From: Piliocolobus tephrosceles
Lineage: Eukaryota > Chordata > Mammalia > Primates > Cercopithecidae
Reading direction: 5' to 3'
DNA length: 64,000 nucleotides
Assembly: GCF_002776525.5 (NCBI RefSeq)
Contig: NC_045436.1
Location: 163,694,756 to 163,758,755 of the forward strand
The notes under the pieces were generated by a model that was not told the origin of the DNA, searched no databases, and saw only the letters and a list, made by a program, of their open reading frames with translations. Below are positions 44,795-56,858 of this stretch, in pieces. Made by a program: the position numbers and the translations under genes. Within the stretch, counting starts at the first letter, position 1. The number at the start of each line of letters is the position of its first letter.

Positions 44795-45030
44795 TACCTG
44801 ACTGTAACACTTGAGGTGCTTTTTCCTCTGTATTTCTATAGTACTTTGTATATATTTCCCCGTGAGTGATAATCATAGCATATAGCAAATGTATGTTTAT
44901 ATCTCTCCTGCTTAGTCAACACACTTCATAAGGAAGAGACCTGGGTCTTTTAATTTTTGCATTACCAGTAACCATCATAGCAGAGGTGCATAATCAACAT
45001 TTAATAAATAATTGCTGAATGAATGAAGTG
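44795..45030 (+). mobile_element. L2 3' end
   Basis: Sense L2: 'tgtatttctatagtactttgtatatatt', 'cacttcataaggaagagacctgggtctttt', and the ending AATAAATAATTGCTGAATGA. Confidence 0.75.
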
Positions 45031-45049
45031 CTAGTTTTAATCAACATTT

Positions 45050-45420
45050 CAATTCATTTACTGATCAATAAATACAATTACAAAAGATGATTCAGCATCC
45101 AGTTTGCACTCTCGAGGCAGTGTTAGGGATATGGAGATGGATAAGATATAATTATGACTCAAGAAGTTTGTGGGCCAGGAGATGAGCAGATGCACAAGAA
45201 CAGACTCCAGAACAGATTATGATGATGCAATAGGGCTAGTGGAGTGGAAATAATATTTATTCACTCATCCATGCAACAAATATCATCTATGCAGTGTTAT
45301 CTTTGAGTTGATCATATTGAGCTATGATGGCATCAAGCACACTATGAGGTGCTGGCTTTCAAAACACCTCACAGTGTGGAGACATCAGGAAAGTCTTCTT
45401 GGAAAAGGCAACAGAACTGG
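45050..45420 (-). mobile_element. L2 3' fragments (antisense)
   Basis: Two antisense L2 pieces: 45050-45250 ('gcagtgttagggatatggagatggataag', 'gtgggccaggagatgagcag') and 45250-45420 (starts TTCACTCATCCATGCAACAAAT, includes 'tcaggaaagtcttcttggaa'). They face the sense L2 immediately upstream. Confidence 0.55.
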
Positions 45421-45761
45421 GTTGCTCTAAAAAAATACCATAGCTAGGTGGTTATAAGCAACAGAAATTTATTTTTCACAGTTTTGGAGGCCGGGAAGCC
45501 CCAAATCAAAAAGCTAGAAGATTTGGTGTCTGGTGAGAATTTGTTCCCTGGTTCATAGATGGCCATCTAATCACTGTGTCCTTACATGGTAGAAGGGGTG
45601 AGGGAGCTCTCTGGGGCCTCTTTTATAAGGGCTCTAATCCAATCAGTGAGAGCTCCACCTTCATGACCTAATCACTTCCCAAAGATTTCATCTCCTAATG
45701 TCCATCACTAAGTCTTTACCTATGAATTGGAGGGGGCCACAAGCATTAGTCTATCATAAGA
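45421..45761 (-). mobile_element. MLT1-type MaLR LTR
   Basis: Antisense LTR: AACAGAAATTTATTTTTCAC, 'gatttggtgtctggtgag', 'ggtagaaggggtgagggagctctctgggg', 'catgacctaatcacttcccaaag', to 'gaattggagggggccacaagca'. Confidence 0.88.
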
Positions 45762-46169
45762 ACCCTAGAGAATGAAGACATAATTTGAAATAGTTGCTGA
45801 AGAAGACAAGCATTGGCTAAGGATACAAAGAAATGTCGTTGGACAGGTTTGAGATCACAGGTGATGTGTGAGGAAACACTTTGTAGCAGCATCTATGTGC
45901 ATAACTGTGAGTTTATTCAACACTCAACTGCAGAGTCTTAGAAGCAAAGAATGTGGGTGGAGTTAATAGCGAGCTAGTACTGGAATTTTGCCGGGATAAT
46001 AATAATAAAATAAGGGCACTGAGTGCCGATGAGGCAGTGTTTCAGATGATCAACCCTGAAGTCCCGGCTGAGTAAGAAAGAACAACCAGGAGGAGGCTGA
46101 CTGGACATGGAGGGGACCAAGGAATGAAAGAGCCTCCATTGATTCAAAGAGTTGATAGAGCTCCAGGTG

Positions 46170-46360
46170 TGTGTGTGTACATCATCAGCGTCATCTTACA
46201 TCATCCTTAAAACAACCTTAAGAAGGAGGCAGTTTTATTATCTGCATTTTTTAGGTGAAAATAAACTGAGGTAGAGAAGGGCAGTCACTTGCCTTAGATC
46301 ACACTCAGTAAGAGGTGGAGCTTGCACTCAGGTCCAGCTCATCAGACAACAGAGCCTAAG
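46170..46360 (-). mobile_element. MIR SINE
   Basis: Antisense MIR: 'catccttaaaacaaccttaagaaggaggcagttttattatc', 'aaactgaggtagagaagggcagtcacttgcc', 'gtaagaggtggagcttgcactcaggtcc'. Confidence 0.8.
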
Positions 46361-46485
46361 TTTTAAATTAGGTTAAGAAGGAGTTATACTAATCCCTGAA
46401 AATAGAAAAAAGGAAAAGAACTGGTTTCTAAATCTATGATAATATAGAATCAGTGCATGTTCTCCCAGAAGTAACACTAAATAAG

Positions 46486-46994
46486 TGTAATGGTTAATTG
46501 TATGTGTCAACTTGACTGGGGTAAGTGTTGCCCAGATAGCTGGTAAAACATTATTTCTGGGTGTGTCTATGAGGGAGTTTCCAGAAGGGACAGCATTTGA
46601 GTTAGTGGACTGAGTAAAGAAGACTGGTGTGTACCCACCAGTGTGGGGAGGCATCTTCTCTTCTGTTGAGGGCCCAATAGAACAAAAAGGTAGAGTAAAG
46701 GCACATTCTTTCTTGCTTCTTGAGCTAGGAAATCTATTTTCTCTTTCCCTGGGACATTGAATATCAAGGTTCCTGGGTCTTGAGATGCTACTAGGAGTTA
46801 CACCATTGGCTCCCTGGTTCTCAAGCTTTCTGACTCAGACTGAAATATACCACCAGTTTTCCTGGTTCTCCAGTTTTCACATGGCATAATGTGAGACTTG
46901 GTCTCTATAATTACCTGAGCTAATTTCTATAATAAATAATATATCTCTATATATCCTATTGGTTCTGTTTCTGTGAAGAAAACTGATTGATACA
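46486..46994 (+). mobile_element. MLT2B-type ERVL LTR, full length
   Basis: Begins TGTAATGGTTAATTGTATGT and ends near GATACA, with internal 'gtgcccagatagctggtaaaacattatttctggg'-like order and AACAAAAAGGTAGAG. It is 509 bp. Flanking ATAAG (46481-46485) and ACAAG (46995-46999) are a target duplication with one change. Solo LTR; no retroviral genes follow. Confidence 0.85.
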
Positions 46995-46999
46995 ACAAG

Positions 47000-49900
47000 C
47001 ATGTGAAAATCCCTGATTTTATACATAGTACTTTTCTCAGTTATTAGATTGAAACATTTGACACTACTGAAATTTCACCTCCTCTGACTTAAAAAAACGT
47101 TTGGCAATTTTAACATAGTACTACGATGTTATGGTATCGTACTCTTGGTACAATATGTTTTTGGTATTCTTGCTACACATTTGCCATTACTTCTTGCTAG
47201 GCACATGATGTGCCATGTTTGGCTATGTGACAGTGTTCTTTGTCCATTGAATTGTACTGTTATCTTTATGAAGACCTATTCTCATTTGGATGAAGACCTG
47301 AGACACTTTAAGAAAAACACAGTGGCCAGCCACTTCCTTTTGTTCCTTTGAATAGGACTTACGAATCCTTAGGGAACACCTTGTTTCTGGCTCAGAATCC
47401 ATCAGGTAATCACTGCATTTTTTCTCCTCCACGACACGTTCAATAAAATAATTCAGGTGGGCTGCGAGTTCTCGGCAACATGCTTCTTATAGTTGATATT
47501 TTATTCTGTGCTTATTATTGAACGTCAGACTGTGGAGTTTTAAAGTTATATGAAAAACAATATTCACTGAGACTCTGGATACTACTTTGAAATGATCTGA
47601 GATAGTGTCATAAAAACACGACACAGGGAGAGCTTTCTCCCGGAATGTATTAGGTAAAGGCATTTGACTTCATGCAAACACGTACTGAAAAATGAAACCC
47701 TTACTGCTGTAAGTCCTTCATGTCCAATTTACAAATATCACACAAAAAGAACTTTAGACATGGGGAAGGGAAAAACATAGCAATATAAAGTAATCACAGA
47801 AAAATTGCACTTATTTATCTTGTAAAATAATCTTATCTCATTTTGTCCCTTGTTACAGCACAGTCATCAAGAGGGAATGACCTAATTCTGTCTTCTTTCT
47901 CTTGTCATCTCTGTTAGAGAAAGGTGGGGGAGAAACACATTCCCTGTGTTAATTAAACTTATTCTTTATCCACTGAGAATGAAAAGAATACTTTCTCTCA
48001 ATTTTCATTGTATAATTGTTCATCATTGCTAATACTAAAATTTTTCTCCCAGTTGTGTAAGTTTTCTGATATAAGCAATTAAATATGCCCAAATAGATGC
48101 ATACATTTAAAAATATGAATTTTCTTAACCTATAAAATCTTTCTACTTGGCTGAAAAAACTTGTGATAATGAACATTGGAATTTGTGACACTTTTTCTTC
48201 AAAGATATAACAGACTGTAAAACACTATAAAAGTTGACCTTGTTTCTTTAATGCTAGATATCTTCTGTTTTTGTCCTTATGATCTTTTTAAGCTGAAAAG
48301 GTCAATTTTTTTACTTCCGAAGAATTATGGTTGTTTACTTAAAAGCTATATTCTGAAGGAAGGTGTCAGAACCAGTTAGGCAATTAAGTCAGTTAAAGAC
48401 AATGCTTACTGGGACATTATTTTCTTGCATCTAAGGCAAGAAAATGTCGAAGCACTCTTTATAAAAGCAGGCAGTTTTCCCTTCCACAGTTAATAAAAAG
48501 GGATCATATCATCCATTGGTATGTTTAAGTTGGTAATGTTTTGGCAAATGGGAAAACCAGGGCTCAGTGAAATTGGGGAAATATTCGTGTTTATCCAGTT
48601 AGCAAATGGAAAAGACAGAGATGGCATCAGGCTTTTCTGTGCCCCATGCAGTTCTCTTTTTGTTGCATCATACCTGACAGAGTTATTTATGAGGCACATT
48701 ACCTCTGCTGTCTCCCTATTGCAAAGTGACCACCAAAGAAGAGTCAGCTATACCCTTAGATTCTCATTGTATGAATAGAAAAAGCAATCATTTCCCCCAT
48801 CCAAATAAAAGATCTCCCAATGACCATTGTGTCACAGGATTATGCATCTGTCATGGCGGCCCAAAGGCTTCCTCCTGTATGATCAGGTTGCAATGACCAC
48901 ATGGAGAGTTCTTACACGATGGACTCCTCCCTCAAAGCCAAGGCTCCCAGAGGGGAAGCAATGATGGAAGCTTGAGATGATTCCCTGGGTGATGGCTTTG
49001 GTTTTTATTTTCAGGATGATACCAGCTTCCATTTGATACTTTTAATGAGTTTGTTTAAAGATTTCCATTATGATAAAATTCCTGCTTCTCAATTTCTATT
49101 TTATGTTTCTTGTCAACCTAATTCCCTTTACATATGATCCATAAATTGGTTAACAAATATTTATTAGATGACTGTCAAAGGTTTGGTCACTGTCAGGATT
49201 TGACATAACCTTTCCATTTCATAAAACTATGTATCAGCAACCCTGAAAGTGTGTTCAGGAAGATGTTAATAAAAAAGAGGTACATGGGCAAATATACCTG
49301 TGAAACACTGAGTTAAATAAAGTTAAACTGTATTCCTGACTGCAAGACTTTTCAGAGACTCAAGTGTACTAATGTGAATTGTAATCCTTCCCAGAGGGGA
49401 CATATGCAATATTTTCCAAATGTACCATTGGAAACCACTTTTTTTGGAATAACTCAAAAGACTAGTTTTCCTTTGAAGACACTTTGATAAGTAGTTTCAT
49501 GATTTGAAGACATGTATTTAATACAGTGACACCATCATAAACATCTTCCTCCATGCAGCTTGCATTTTGTGTGCTGTCTTCGTGAAATTTCTTTGTGCCT
49601 AGAGTAATCTAAGATGACCCAGGCAAATGCACAGGTCTGAATATACACAAAATTTGCCAAGGGGTATCTGAGAAATGGGAGTTTGAAGGGAATCAATTTC
49701 CAGGTCCTCAATTTCCACTTGTAATTCCCTTCTTCCTCATCCCCCAAAATTGCTCTTAAAGACAGTAAGCCTGGTCTTGAGGAATCTCACTTGCCCTTCA
49801 TAAGACGCCTTCTCCCACTTTACAAATATTTCTGGGTCTCAACATCTAGATAATTTCCATGATGCGTTACAATGGGGTGGAAACATTACACTATCCACAG

Positions 49901-51329
49901 ACGAGGGGCAAGTGGAAATGCTGGTAGCATTGTGGAAAACGGGGTGACTTTCATGTCTGGGTAAAAATTTGCTTCTTCAAGACAGGTGCTTTTCAATTCA
50001 ATATTACTGAAGGACTATCTAACTAAATAGTTCATTACAAATTGATATTTTAAAATATCAAATATTAAAAATTTCAAATATTTTAAAATAGTTTAATATA
50101 GGTCATTAAAAATAATTTTAAAGTGATTGCTGTGTGATATTTTTATCAAATACACAGAAGGAGTTGAAGAATTAAATGACCTGCTAAAATCAAACTCTTT
50201 CCATTCTCTTTCATTGATTTAGGTGAACAAATTTTTCTCTAAGCTTAAATCTGTAAAAAATAAAAACAAAGAATGGAATTAGTGCTGAACCTTGTCTTAT
50301 TGTAACAGTATTGATGATAATGGTAATGAGTAGTCTTCATCTTTGGATATGTGAACTGTACACGGAAAAGCCCCAGCCGCATCCATTTAATTAAGAGATT
50401 ATTACCAATAACATTCTTACTTCTTGTGTGAGTAATTATTTATGTTTTTCTTAAAAATTAAACCCTTTGATATTTACAATTGTAACTCTATCCAGAAAAA
50501 TATCTAATATTTAAAGCCTTATTGCCACTGGATGCTTAAAAACAATTTACCTTTCAATTTACCCACATATTTTGGTGGCATTGAAGCATGATTCAGTGAT
50601 CATGAAAGGCTTTCATGCACAAAATATTCTCTTAGGATAAAACTCTGTAAGAGAATTAGGATGGAAATATTAGTTTAAAATGAATAAAAATAATGTGAAC
50701 TTTTCAACTGGGAAAGAAGAGCATGCCTTTATCTATTAAATGATCATGACTTTCATCTTGCTGTTGTGTTTATATTGCTTTGGAGAGATATTACAGAGTT
50801 CCCTGACAGTTTAATTAAAAAGCATCATTATTTGGAATTTGCCAGAAATTATATCTTTTGCAATTAGTTACATGCCAAAGATAAAATTTTAGATGTCAAC
50901 TTAAAGATGTGCAAGTTTTCCCCAAAATCTTTTTAATGAATAAGTGAACAAAAATGTTTAAAGATCACTGATTTAAGTCACAGTCCTTGGTTACTATTCT
51001 TCCACTGTAATTCCCTCATTTACCTTATTTGTTTATAATTTTTTCTGTATATTTTAATCGTGGATTTTAAAATTGTGATCTTTGATCTCCCATTAATAAT
51101 AAGGCCTCACCTTCAGATATCTCCACACATAATTGCTTCGTTGGGTACTCTCCCTCGAGCTGCTGTTAACAAGTGCTTTCCAGGGCAAAGCATTGACCTG
51201 TTTCATCCACATGGTCGACATCTGTTGTCAACATCATCCTCCCTTGTCTCTGAAAAAGACATGAAATGTAAAGAGCAGGCTTATGTCAGTGTCCTCAGGT
51301 TTTTAGAGAATTGAGGATGAAGTAGGATG
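47000..51329. other. Repeat-poor interval of ~4.3 kb
   Basis: Apart from a possible MIR at 48530-48640, I recognise no interspersed repeat or gene. The sequence is AT-rich with several homeodomain-type cores, for example TTTAATTAAG near 50386 and TTTAATTAAA near 50811. It may include conserved regulatory DNA; that is inference. Confidence 0.45.
48530..48640 (-). mobile_element. Possible MIR fragment
   Basis: GCAAATGGGAAAACCAGGGC followed by CTCAGTGAAATTGG resembles the antisense MIR core. Short and uncertain. Confidence 0.45.
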
Positions 51330-51450
51330 CAGTACTAAAGAAAGAACATCAGTGTCCAGTGTCCAAGATTCAAGGTCTTTACAACCTTGGACAAGTTACA
51401 ATACTCAGCTAAGAGATTTAATTGCTTTATCAGTAAGACCCTTTGCAGCA
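51330..51450 (+). mobile_element. MIR fragment
   Basis: Sense MIR: 'caagattcaaggtctttacaaccttggacaagttacaa', 'attgctttatcagtaag'. Confidence 0.5.
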
Positions 51451-51494
51451 CTAAGATTGATCATATTTTAATTTTGTTTTAAAAAAATTTCCTG

Positions 51495-52130
51495 GTAAGA
51501 ACACAATATGAAATCTACCCATTTAAATTTTTTAAATTTAATTTTTAAATATTTTTGAGATAATTTTAGACTTAAAGTTGCAAAATTAATACAATAAATT
51601 TTTATATATCTTTCATCTAGTTTCCCAAAATGTTATTACTAACAGAGTACGTTTAGAAAAATCAGGAAATTAACATTGATATAATCCTACTGTCTAATCT
51701 AGGTACTGTATTCAAATTCCATCAATGGTCCCATTAATGTCTTTTTTATAATGGTTCAGGAGCCAACCAAGATCACTTGTTGCATTAGGTTATCACATTT
51801 TCTTAGTCTCGTTTAATTTGGAACAGCTTCTATGTCTTTTCTTTCTCTTTCATGGGTTTGAACCATTAGAAAAGTACACAGCAGTTATTTTGTAGGGTGG
51901 GTGTGTGATGTCTTTTCATGATCAAATTCAGGTTATGCATATTTGAGCGGAATTTCACAGAAGTGATGCTATGTCCTTCTTAGCAGCCTCCCAGGAACAT
52001 CTAAAGCTAACTTCTCTCCTTAAAGTTGAGGTTAACTTTGATCATTTGGTTAAGGTGATTTCTGCCAGGTGTCTCCAATAAAAAGATTAATAGTTTTAAG
52101 TTCTCTATTGACACAAATTTCCTTCACAAA
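51495..52130 (-). mobile_element. Old L1 3' UTR (L1ME/L1M type)
   Basis: Antisense L1M 3' UTR order: 'gataattttagacttaaagttgc', 'atctttcatctagtttcccaaaatgttatt', 'caggaaattaacattgatataatcc', 'gttattttgtagggtggg', 'cacagaagtgatgctatgtccttctt', 'atttggttaaggtgatttctgccaggtgtctcc'. Confidence 0.8.
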
Positions 52131-52429
52131 TAGAAGTTCCACATGAAAATTTTCAATATTCTTTTTTTCCCTTTCTGTATTTTTTTTTCTTAACTCATCA
52201 AAATTTATGGAATCTGAACTTAAAATAGTTTGTATTCATTTCTGATTTCACCTTTTTTTACACAGAATTATAAAATGGAAATTTATCTGAACTTTTTATG
52301 GTGAATCTCTGCCAAACTATGGGTATCAAATTATAGCATGACATTTTAAAGACTGTATTTGGGGGAAAAACGTAATTCTATATTAAAATAGCTAATCTTA
52401 TTCTAGTACCCATTTCTGTATTTTTTAAA
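52131..52429. other. No feature recognised
   Basis: AT-rich sequence. Confidence 0.4.
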
Positions 52430-52590
52430 AAGTGACTTTGAATCAGAAGACCTAGGATTAAATCTCTGCTGTAGCTTTTATTAACTTTGTGAACTTTCTG
52501 TATTTTTGTATCTTAATTGCTTCTTTTAAAAAATGAAAATACTTAAGCCTACACTAAACTTACAGAGTTCTTCCGACATTAACAAAAAGA
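52430..52590 (+). mobile_element. MIR fragment
   Basis: Sense MIR: 'gactttgaatcagaagacctaggattaaatctctgctg', 'aacttctg-like', 'ttaattgcttcttttaaaaaatg'. Confidence 0.65.
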
Positions 52591-53334
52591 TAATGGTGTG
52601 AGTAATATCTTCCTTTAGGGTGTCTGTGTGTTGTGTCTGTGGCAGGAAGTGGGGAAAGAGAGCTATTCACATGCTCTGCATACTGGAGGCCCCAGAAGCT
52701 CTCTGAATTTGTACATTTAGCTTCAACAACACCAGGAGTAAGTTTTTACAATGACCAAATATTGATTAGCCCAATGGTATTGAAACTCAGTATTTCTCAC
52801 ACACAAACACCTTCCATATACCCACCCCAAACTACATTAATCACAGGTCTAATGAGAATGTAATTCTGGTGTGGAAGATAAATCACTCTCTGTTAAAGTC
52901 TTGGTGAAATTCTCAGACATCTGTGACTGAAGGAAATGTTTCTTCACTCTTTAGTGTTTTAGACTCTGTCCTATAAGCTGACATTGGACTGATCACTTCT
53001 TTATAGCAGTATCTCTGACTGCAGGTGCCCAGTGTTTAAATTTAAATGATTGGCAACTGAATTTCCACAAATCTTGCTAATTCTTTCCCTATTCATTGCT
53101 GAACAACTCTATGTGAGCATGCCGACTGCAATCGCTGCTGCTCTCAATTTCTGAAATATGGTCATCAAACCCTCTTGCAGTCATGCGGGAATGTTCTCCC
53201 TCTCTCACTGCTGTCGTATACTGGGTTTTATTTGGTTACTTGATTTAGACAGGGAACAATATACTGTCAGGTACTATCTAAGAAAGTGCTTTCCTCTCAT
53301 TCTCTGCAAATTACATCCCCTTTATGTCCTGTAT
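52591..53334. other. No feature recognised
   Basis: Unique-looking sequence; plus-strand frames of 76 and 64 codons have no resemblance to known proteins. Confidence 0.4.
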
Positions 53335-53455
53335 TATTCATTCATTTATTAATCATTTAAAAAATATTGATTGAGACTCTAGTATAAACCAGTCACTTTT
53401 TGAGAAGGCAGAGACCAAGATCTCATGGAGTTTATGGTTAGGTTCAGCAAAAGAA
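53335..53455 (-). mobile_element. L2 fragment
   Basis: Antisense L2: TTCATTCATTTATTAATC, 'gattgagactctagtataaaccagtcact', 'atctcatggagtttatggtta'. Confidence 0.55.
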
Positions 53456-53725
53456 GATAAAACAGGTCTCTCCTGACTTTCTATGGTTTTGCTCTTCAAT
53501 CCTTCCATGCTCATTTCCATGGACATTGTAAACTAAGTTTTGCAAATGGCAAAGAGTTATAAAAAGGGATTGTAATTATTGACATTGCTTTCATTGTTAT
53601 GTTTATTATTAATGAGACACTCTGATTCCGATGATAATGTGTTCTCAGGTAGATGCACAGTTGTGTCTCCTGAGTGCCTCTTGGATAACTCTTGTCTTTG
53701 CTGCCACTCCCTGACTATTGCCTTT

Positions 53726-53896
53726 TTCTGTTTTGTTTTGTTTTGTTTCTGAGACAGGGTCTCACTCTGTTGCCCAGGCTGGAGTGCAATGGCGTGATCA
53801 CAGCTCATTGCAACCTCAGCCTCCGGGGCTCAGGTGATCCTTGCACCTCGCCCTCCCCAAGTGCTGGGATTACAGGCGTGAGCCACCACGCCAGGC
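53726..53896 (-). mobile_element. Monomer-length Alu (FRAM-like) with target duplication
   Basis: Antisense: T/G tail, right-arm 3' part (GAGACAGGGTCTCACTCTG on), then after GGCTCAGGTGATCC the left end of an Alu (CAAGTGCTGGGATTACAGGC) to CCACGCCAGGC. Total body about 146 bp. Flanks CTGACTATTGCCTTT (53711-53725) and CTGACTATGGTCTTT (53897-53911) show it was inserted at about this size, so the short form existed at retroposition. Confidence 0.9.
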
Positions 53897-53911
53897 CTGA
53901 CTATGGTCTTT

Positions 53912-55424
53912 AGTCTTTAAGATGCATTTTCATGCCCACTATATCCCATTTTCCTACCAGAAATAATATTACAAAGCCACAGCAGTTACATGTTGCTACC
54001 AGGCTTAGAGAACTTCCAGATCTTACTCCTTTACAAGTTCATGTCAGTTCCTAGTTTTTGGTAGGTACTTCCTGTCTGGACTGACTCCTTTGGTGTTTTA
54101 CCAAAGAATGACTGGCTTCTTCACTAGAACACTACAGATTCCAATTCTGTGGAACAGGAGTGAGAGCCAGGAATCACCATTTTGAATGAGAACTGAGAGT
54201 AGTTCTATTGTAACTGGTCAGCATTATAAAATTTGACAAAACGCCATCATACGCCACAGGTAATTTGGGTTTTTTTCGTAGCATTTGTCCCTAAGATAGT
54301 GCCTGCAATTTTTTACTCTATTTACATGGATCCAGGCTTAACTTTTCTTTATATTCATGTCCCTCAGGTGCTCAACAAGTAAAACCAAGGTTACCTTGGG
54401 AACATGACTAATGAACAATTACTCAAATCAAGAAATTTTCTTCTGAAACTGGTTTTCAAAGCCATCTTATTTTAATAGAGAAAAAGATTGAAATTTTAAA
54501 ATAGTCATTTACTGTTTTAGGCGGAAGAGTACTGATCCCATGTTCTACCAATTCTGTTTTCCACCCAATAAAGGCTCTATTTAAGTAGCTCATGGTTGAG
54601 GTGAAGTTCACTTGAAAAACGAACCCAAAAGAATCAGCTGATAGTGAGAGGATCTATACCAGTGCTGAACTGTTTATTCCTCCCTTTGGGGTTTTGCTTT
54701 TTCATTTTCCACTATCACATGGTTTAAATTTACTGAAAACATTAATAACAGAGCTGCTCCTAATTGGCAAAAAAATTATTGTAGCTATTTTTATATCTGA
54801 AATCCAAATCTAATAGACTTAAGTGGGTGTGAATTACAGTTATTTAAGCATGTTGATTTTGTCTGTGTGTATGTGTCTGTGCAGAATGTGGCTGTTGCCA
54901 TGGAATCTCTGTGCATGATTTCTGTGAGGTAGTGCTGATTGAATCTATAAAAAGATGAGCACAGAAAAATATGTTTATAAAAACCACTTTCTGATGAAAT
55001 TGTTAAAGTGAGGCCAATCTGCGTATGTGCGTTTCTTTTTGTTTCAGTTCACTTTCCATTATTAAATGTTTTCTTTAGAATTGTAGATTTTTAGACTGCT
55101 GGATGGCTGATTGAATCTCTTACTGATGATTTAATCAATCATAAGGCTTACTGGCATGGGGTGAGACTGAAAGGTACTTTTTATGCAGTGCTGTTTACAT
55201 GTATCCTTAGCTTTATGCATGTATTACATCCCCAAAAAGGTGTGCTTAATCAAGTTTTTTAAAAGTCAAGTGAGACATGTGGCTGTGTAAAACAATTCTA
55301 TTGTGATTTTACCGCTAAATAATTTTGGGTATGGGGTGAAGCTAATAGCCGTCCTGCCAGCCCCACCAACATGCATCTGAACAACGGGCTGACATTTTAA
55401 GTTTGTATTTTGGAAGTTGGAGAT
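53912..55424. other. Unique-looking sequence, no feature recognised
   Basis: About 1.5 kb without an assignable repeat or coding signal. Confidence 0.45.
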
Positions 55425-55540
55425 GCAGATTTCATTCTATCACTCTCTATTGGACCTTAAATAAGTCACTCCTCCACAATGGACCTCAATTTCTTCAGCA
55501 ATAACACAGGGGATTCACGAGGATATCTCTTACTTCCTTT
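55425..55540 (+). mobile_element. MIR fragment
   Basis: Sense MIR: 'gatttcattctatcactctctattgg', 'ttaaataagtcactcc', 'caatttcttcagcaataac'. Confidence 0.6.
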
Positions 55541-56059
55541 CAGCTGTTTAATATGCTTGCATGTATACAACTGTGCATATGTGTGTATGTATGTAAATGT
55601 ATGTGATTATAGTCCAGTGTGCTTAAAGTCAGGACTGTTTTTCTTAGAAAGTTTGTAGTTCATACTAGAGCTATTTCAACAAAACACAATTACTAAAATT
55701 AAGAGAATGGCATTTGGTTTTCCTCCTTATTTACACATTCATTACTGCTTTTTGGGTAAGACACAGTATAAAGAGGTTTAACATTAAAGTTAGACAAAAT
55801 GAGTCTGAAACTATGTTACTGATGGCTTGAGTACATGAGAAAGTTGACTTTGAATTTAAATAACAATGTAATGCCAATAAAAGTTAGAAACGATGGCACA
55901 TGCTGCCTATGGTGATCATGCAAATGAATTGTATAGACCGAAAACTTGAGACAGGATTTTAGAAAAAGAAGTGTTTATAATGAGGGTTTCTCAATGACTT
56001 GGAACATTGATTGAGACTCAGAAATCTATGAATCAAATGTTTTCGAAAACATACTTTTG
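55541..56059. other. No feature recognised; short TATG/TGTG tract
   Basis: A TGTGTATGTATGTAAATGTA tract lies near 55581-55606. Otherwise nothing identified. Confidence 0.45.
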
Positions 56060-56510
56060 GTCACATCAAAGTGAGTGGCTCAAAGTTCACCTGAGCCTTG
56101 CAGATCAATTGGAATAACGTTCATTGTCTTTATTAAATTTCAAATAAACAGACTTGGTGATGGGGAACTGCATAGAGAAATTTTACTGGGGAATGTTCTG
56201 GGAGAGAGACACCCAGAAGGAAGTGGAGAAGACAGGTTGGCACAGAGAGAGAAGCTGACCTACAGTGTGGATGCAGCTGGGCCTTTATTTGATCCTACAG
56301 GGAATTCTAGAGCTAGGATGCCCCTTAAGCTCTCTCTCAATTTGAGACAAGGGTGAGTGAGCCTTTTATCCTTTCATTACCCTGTCATTGCCCACAGGTC
56401 AAACTCCAGGGGGCAGGTCCCTGGAGCTGAGGGCAATGCCCAGGAGAGTGCATCTATGAACATTCAGCCACCAACATTGTCAAGAGCAGAGGATGAATGC
56501 TGTTAAGGAT
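56060..56510 (+). other. Unclassified GC-richer segment, possibly LTR-related
   Basis: This segment holds a 93-codon open frame (56075-56356) and is noticeably less AT-rich than its neighbours. The end of the frame is followed by a donor-like AGGGTGAGTG (56350-56359). The later part (CATTGCCCACAGGTCAAACT, GGGCAGGTCCCTGGAGCTGA) feels like a dispersed repeat. It directly precedes an MLT1 LTR. I cannot decide between an LTR-element internal end and unique sequence. Confidence 0.35.
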
Positions 56511-56858
56511 TGAATGTATATGTTCTCCCAAAATTTCATATGTTACAGTCCTAACCCTAATGGTGATATTAGAAGGTAGAGTTTGGAGGACGTAATTAGG
56601 TCACGAGGGTCGACCCCTCATGAATAGGGTGAACATCCTTAGAAAAGCGACTTCAGAGAGCTCTCTCTTTCTCTTTCTACCAGGTGAGGATACAGTGAGA
56701 AGATAGCCAACTGCAGGCAAGAAGGGGACTCTAACCAGATAACAAGTCTTCCCGCACCTTTATCTTGGACTTCCAGCCTCCAGAATTATGACAAGTAAGT
56801 ATCTGTTGTTTAAGCCAATCTATGGTCATTTATTCTAGCAGTCTGAATGACTAAGACA
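56511..56858 (+). mobile_element. MLT1-type MaLR LTR
   Basis: Sense LTR: TGTTAAGGATTGAATGTATA, 'ctcccaaaatttcatatgtta', 'ggtgaggatacagtgagaag', 'cttggacttccagcctccagaattatgac', ending TGACTAAGACA. Flanking AATGC (56506-56510) and AGTGC (56860-56864) may be a target duplication with one change and a one-base offset. Confidence 0.9.
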
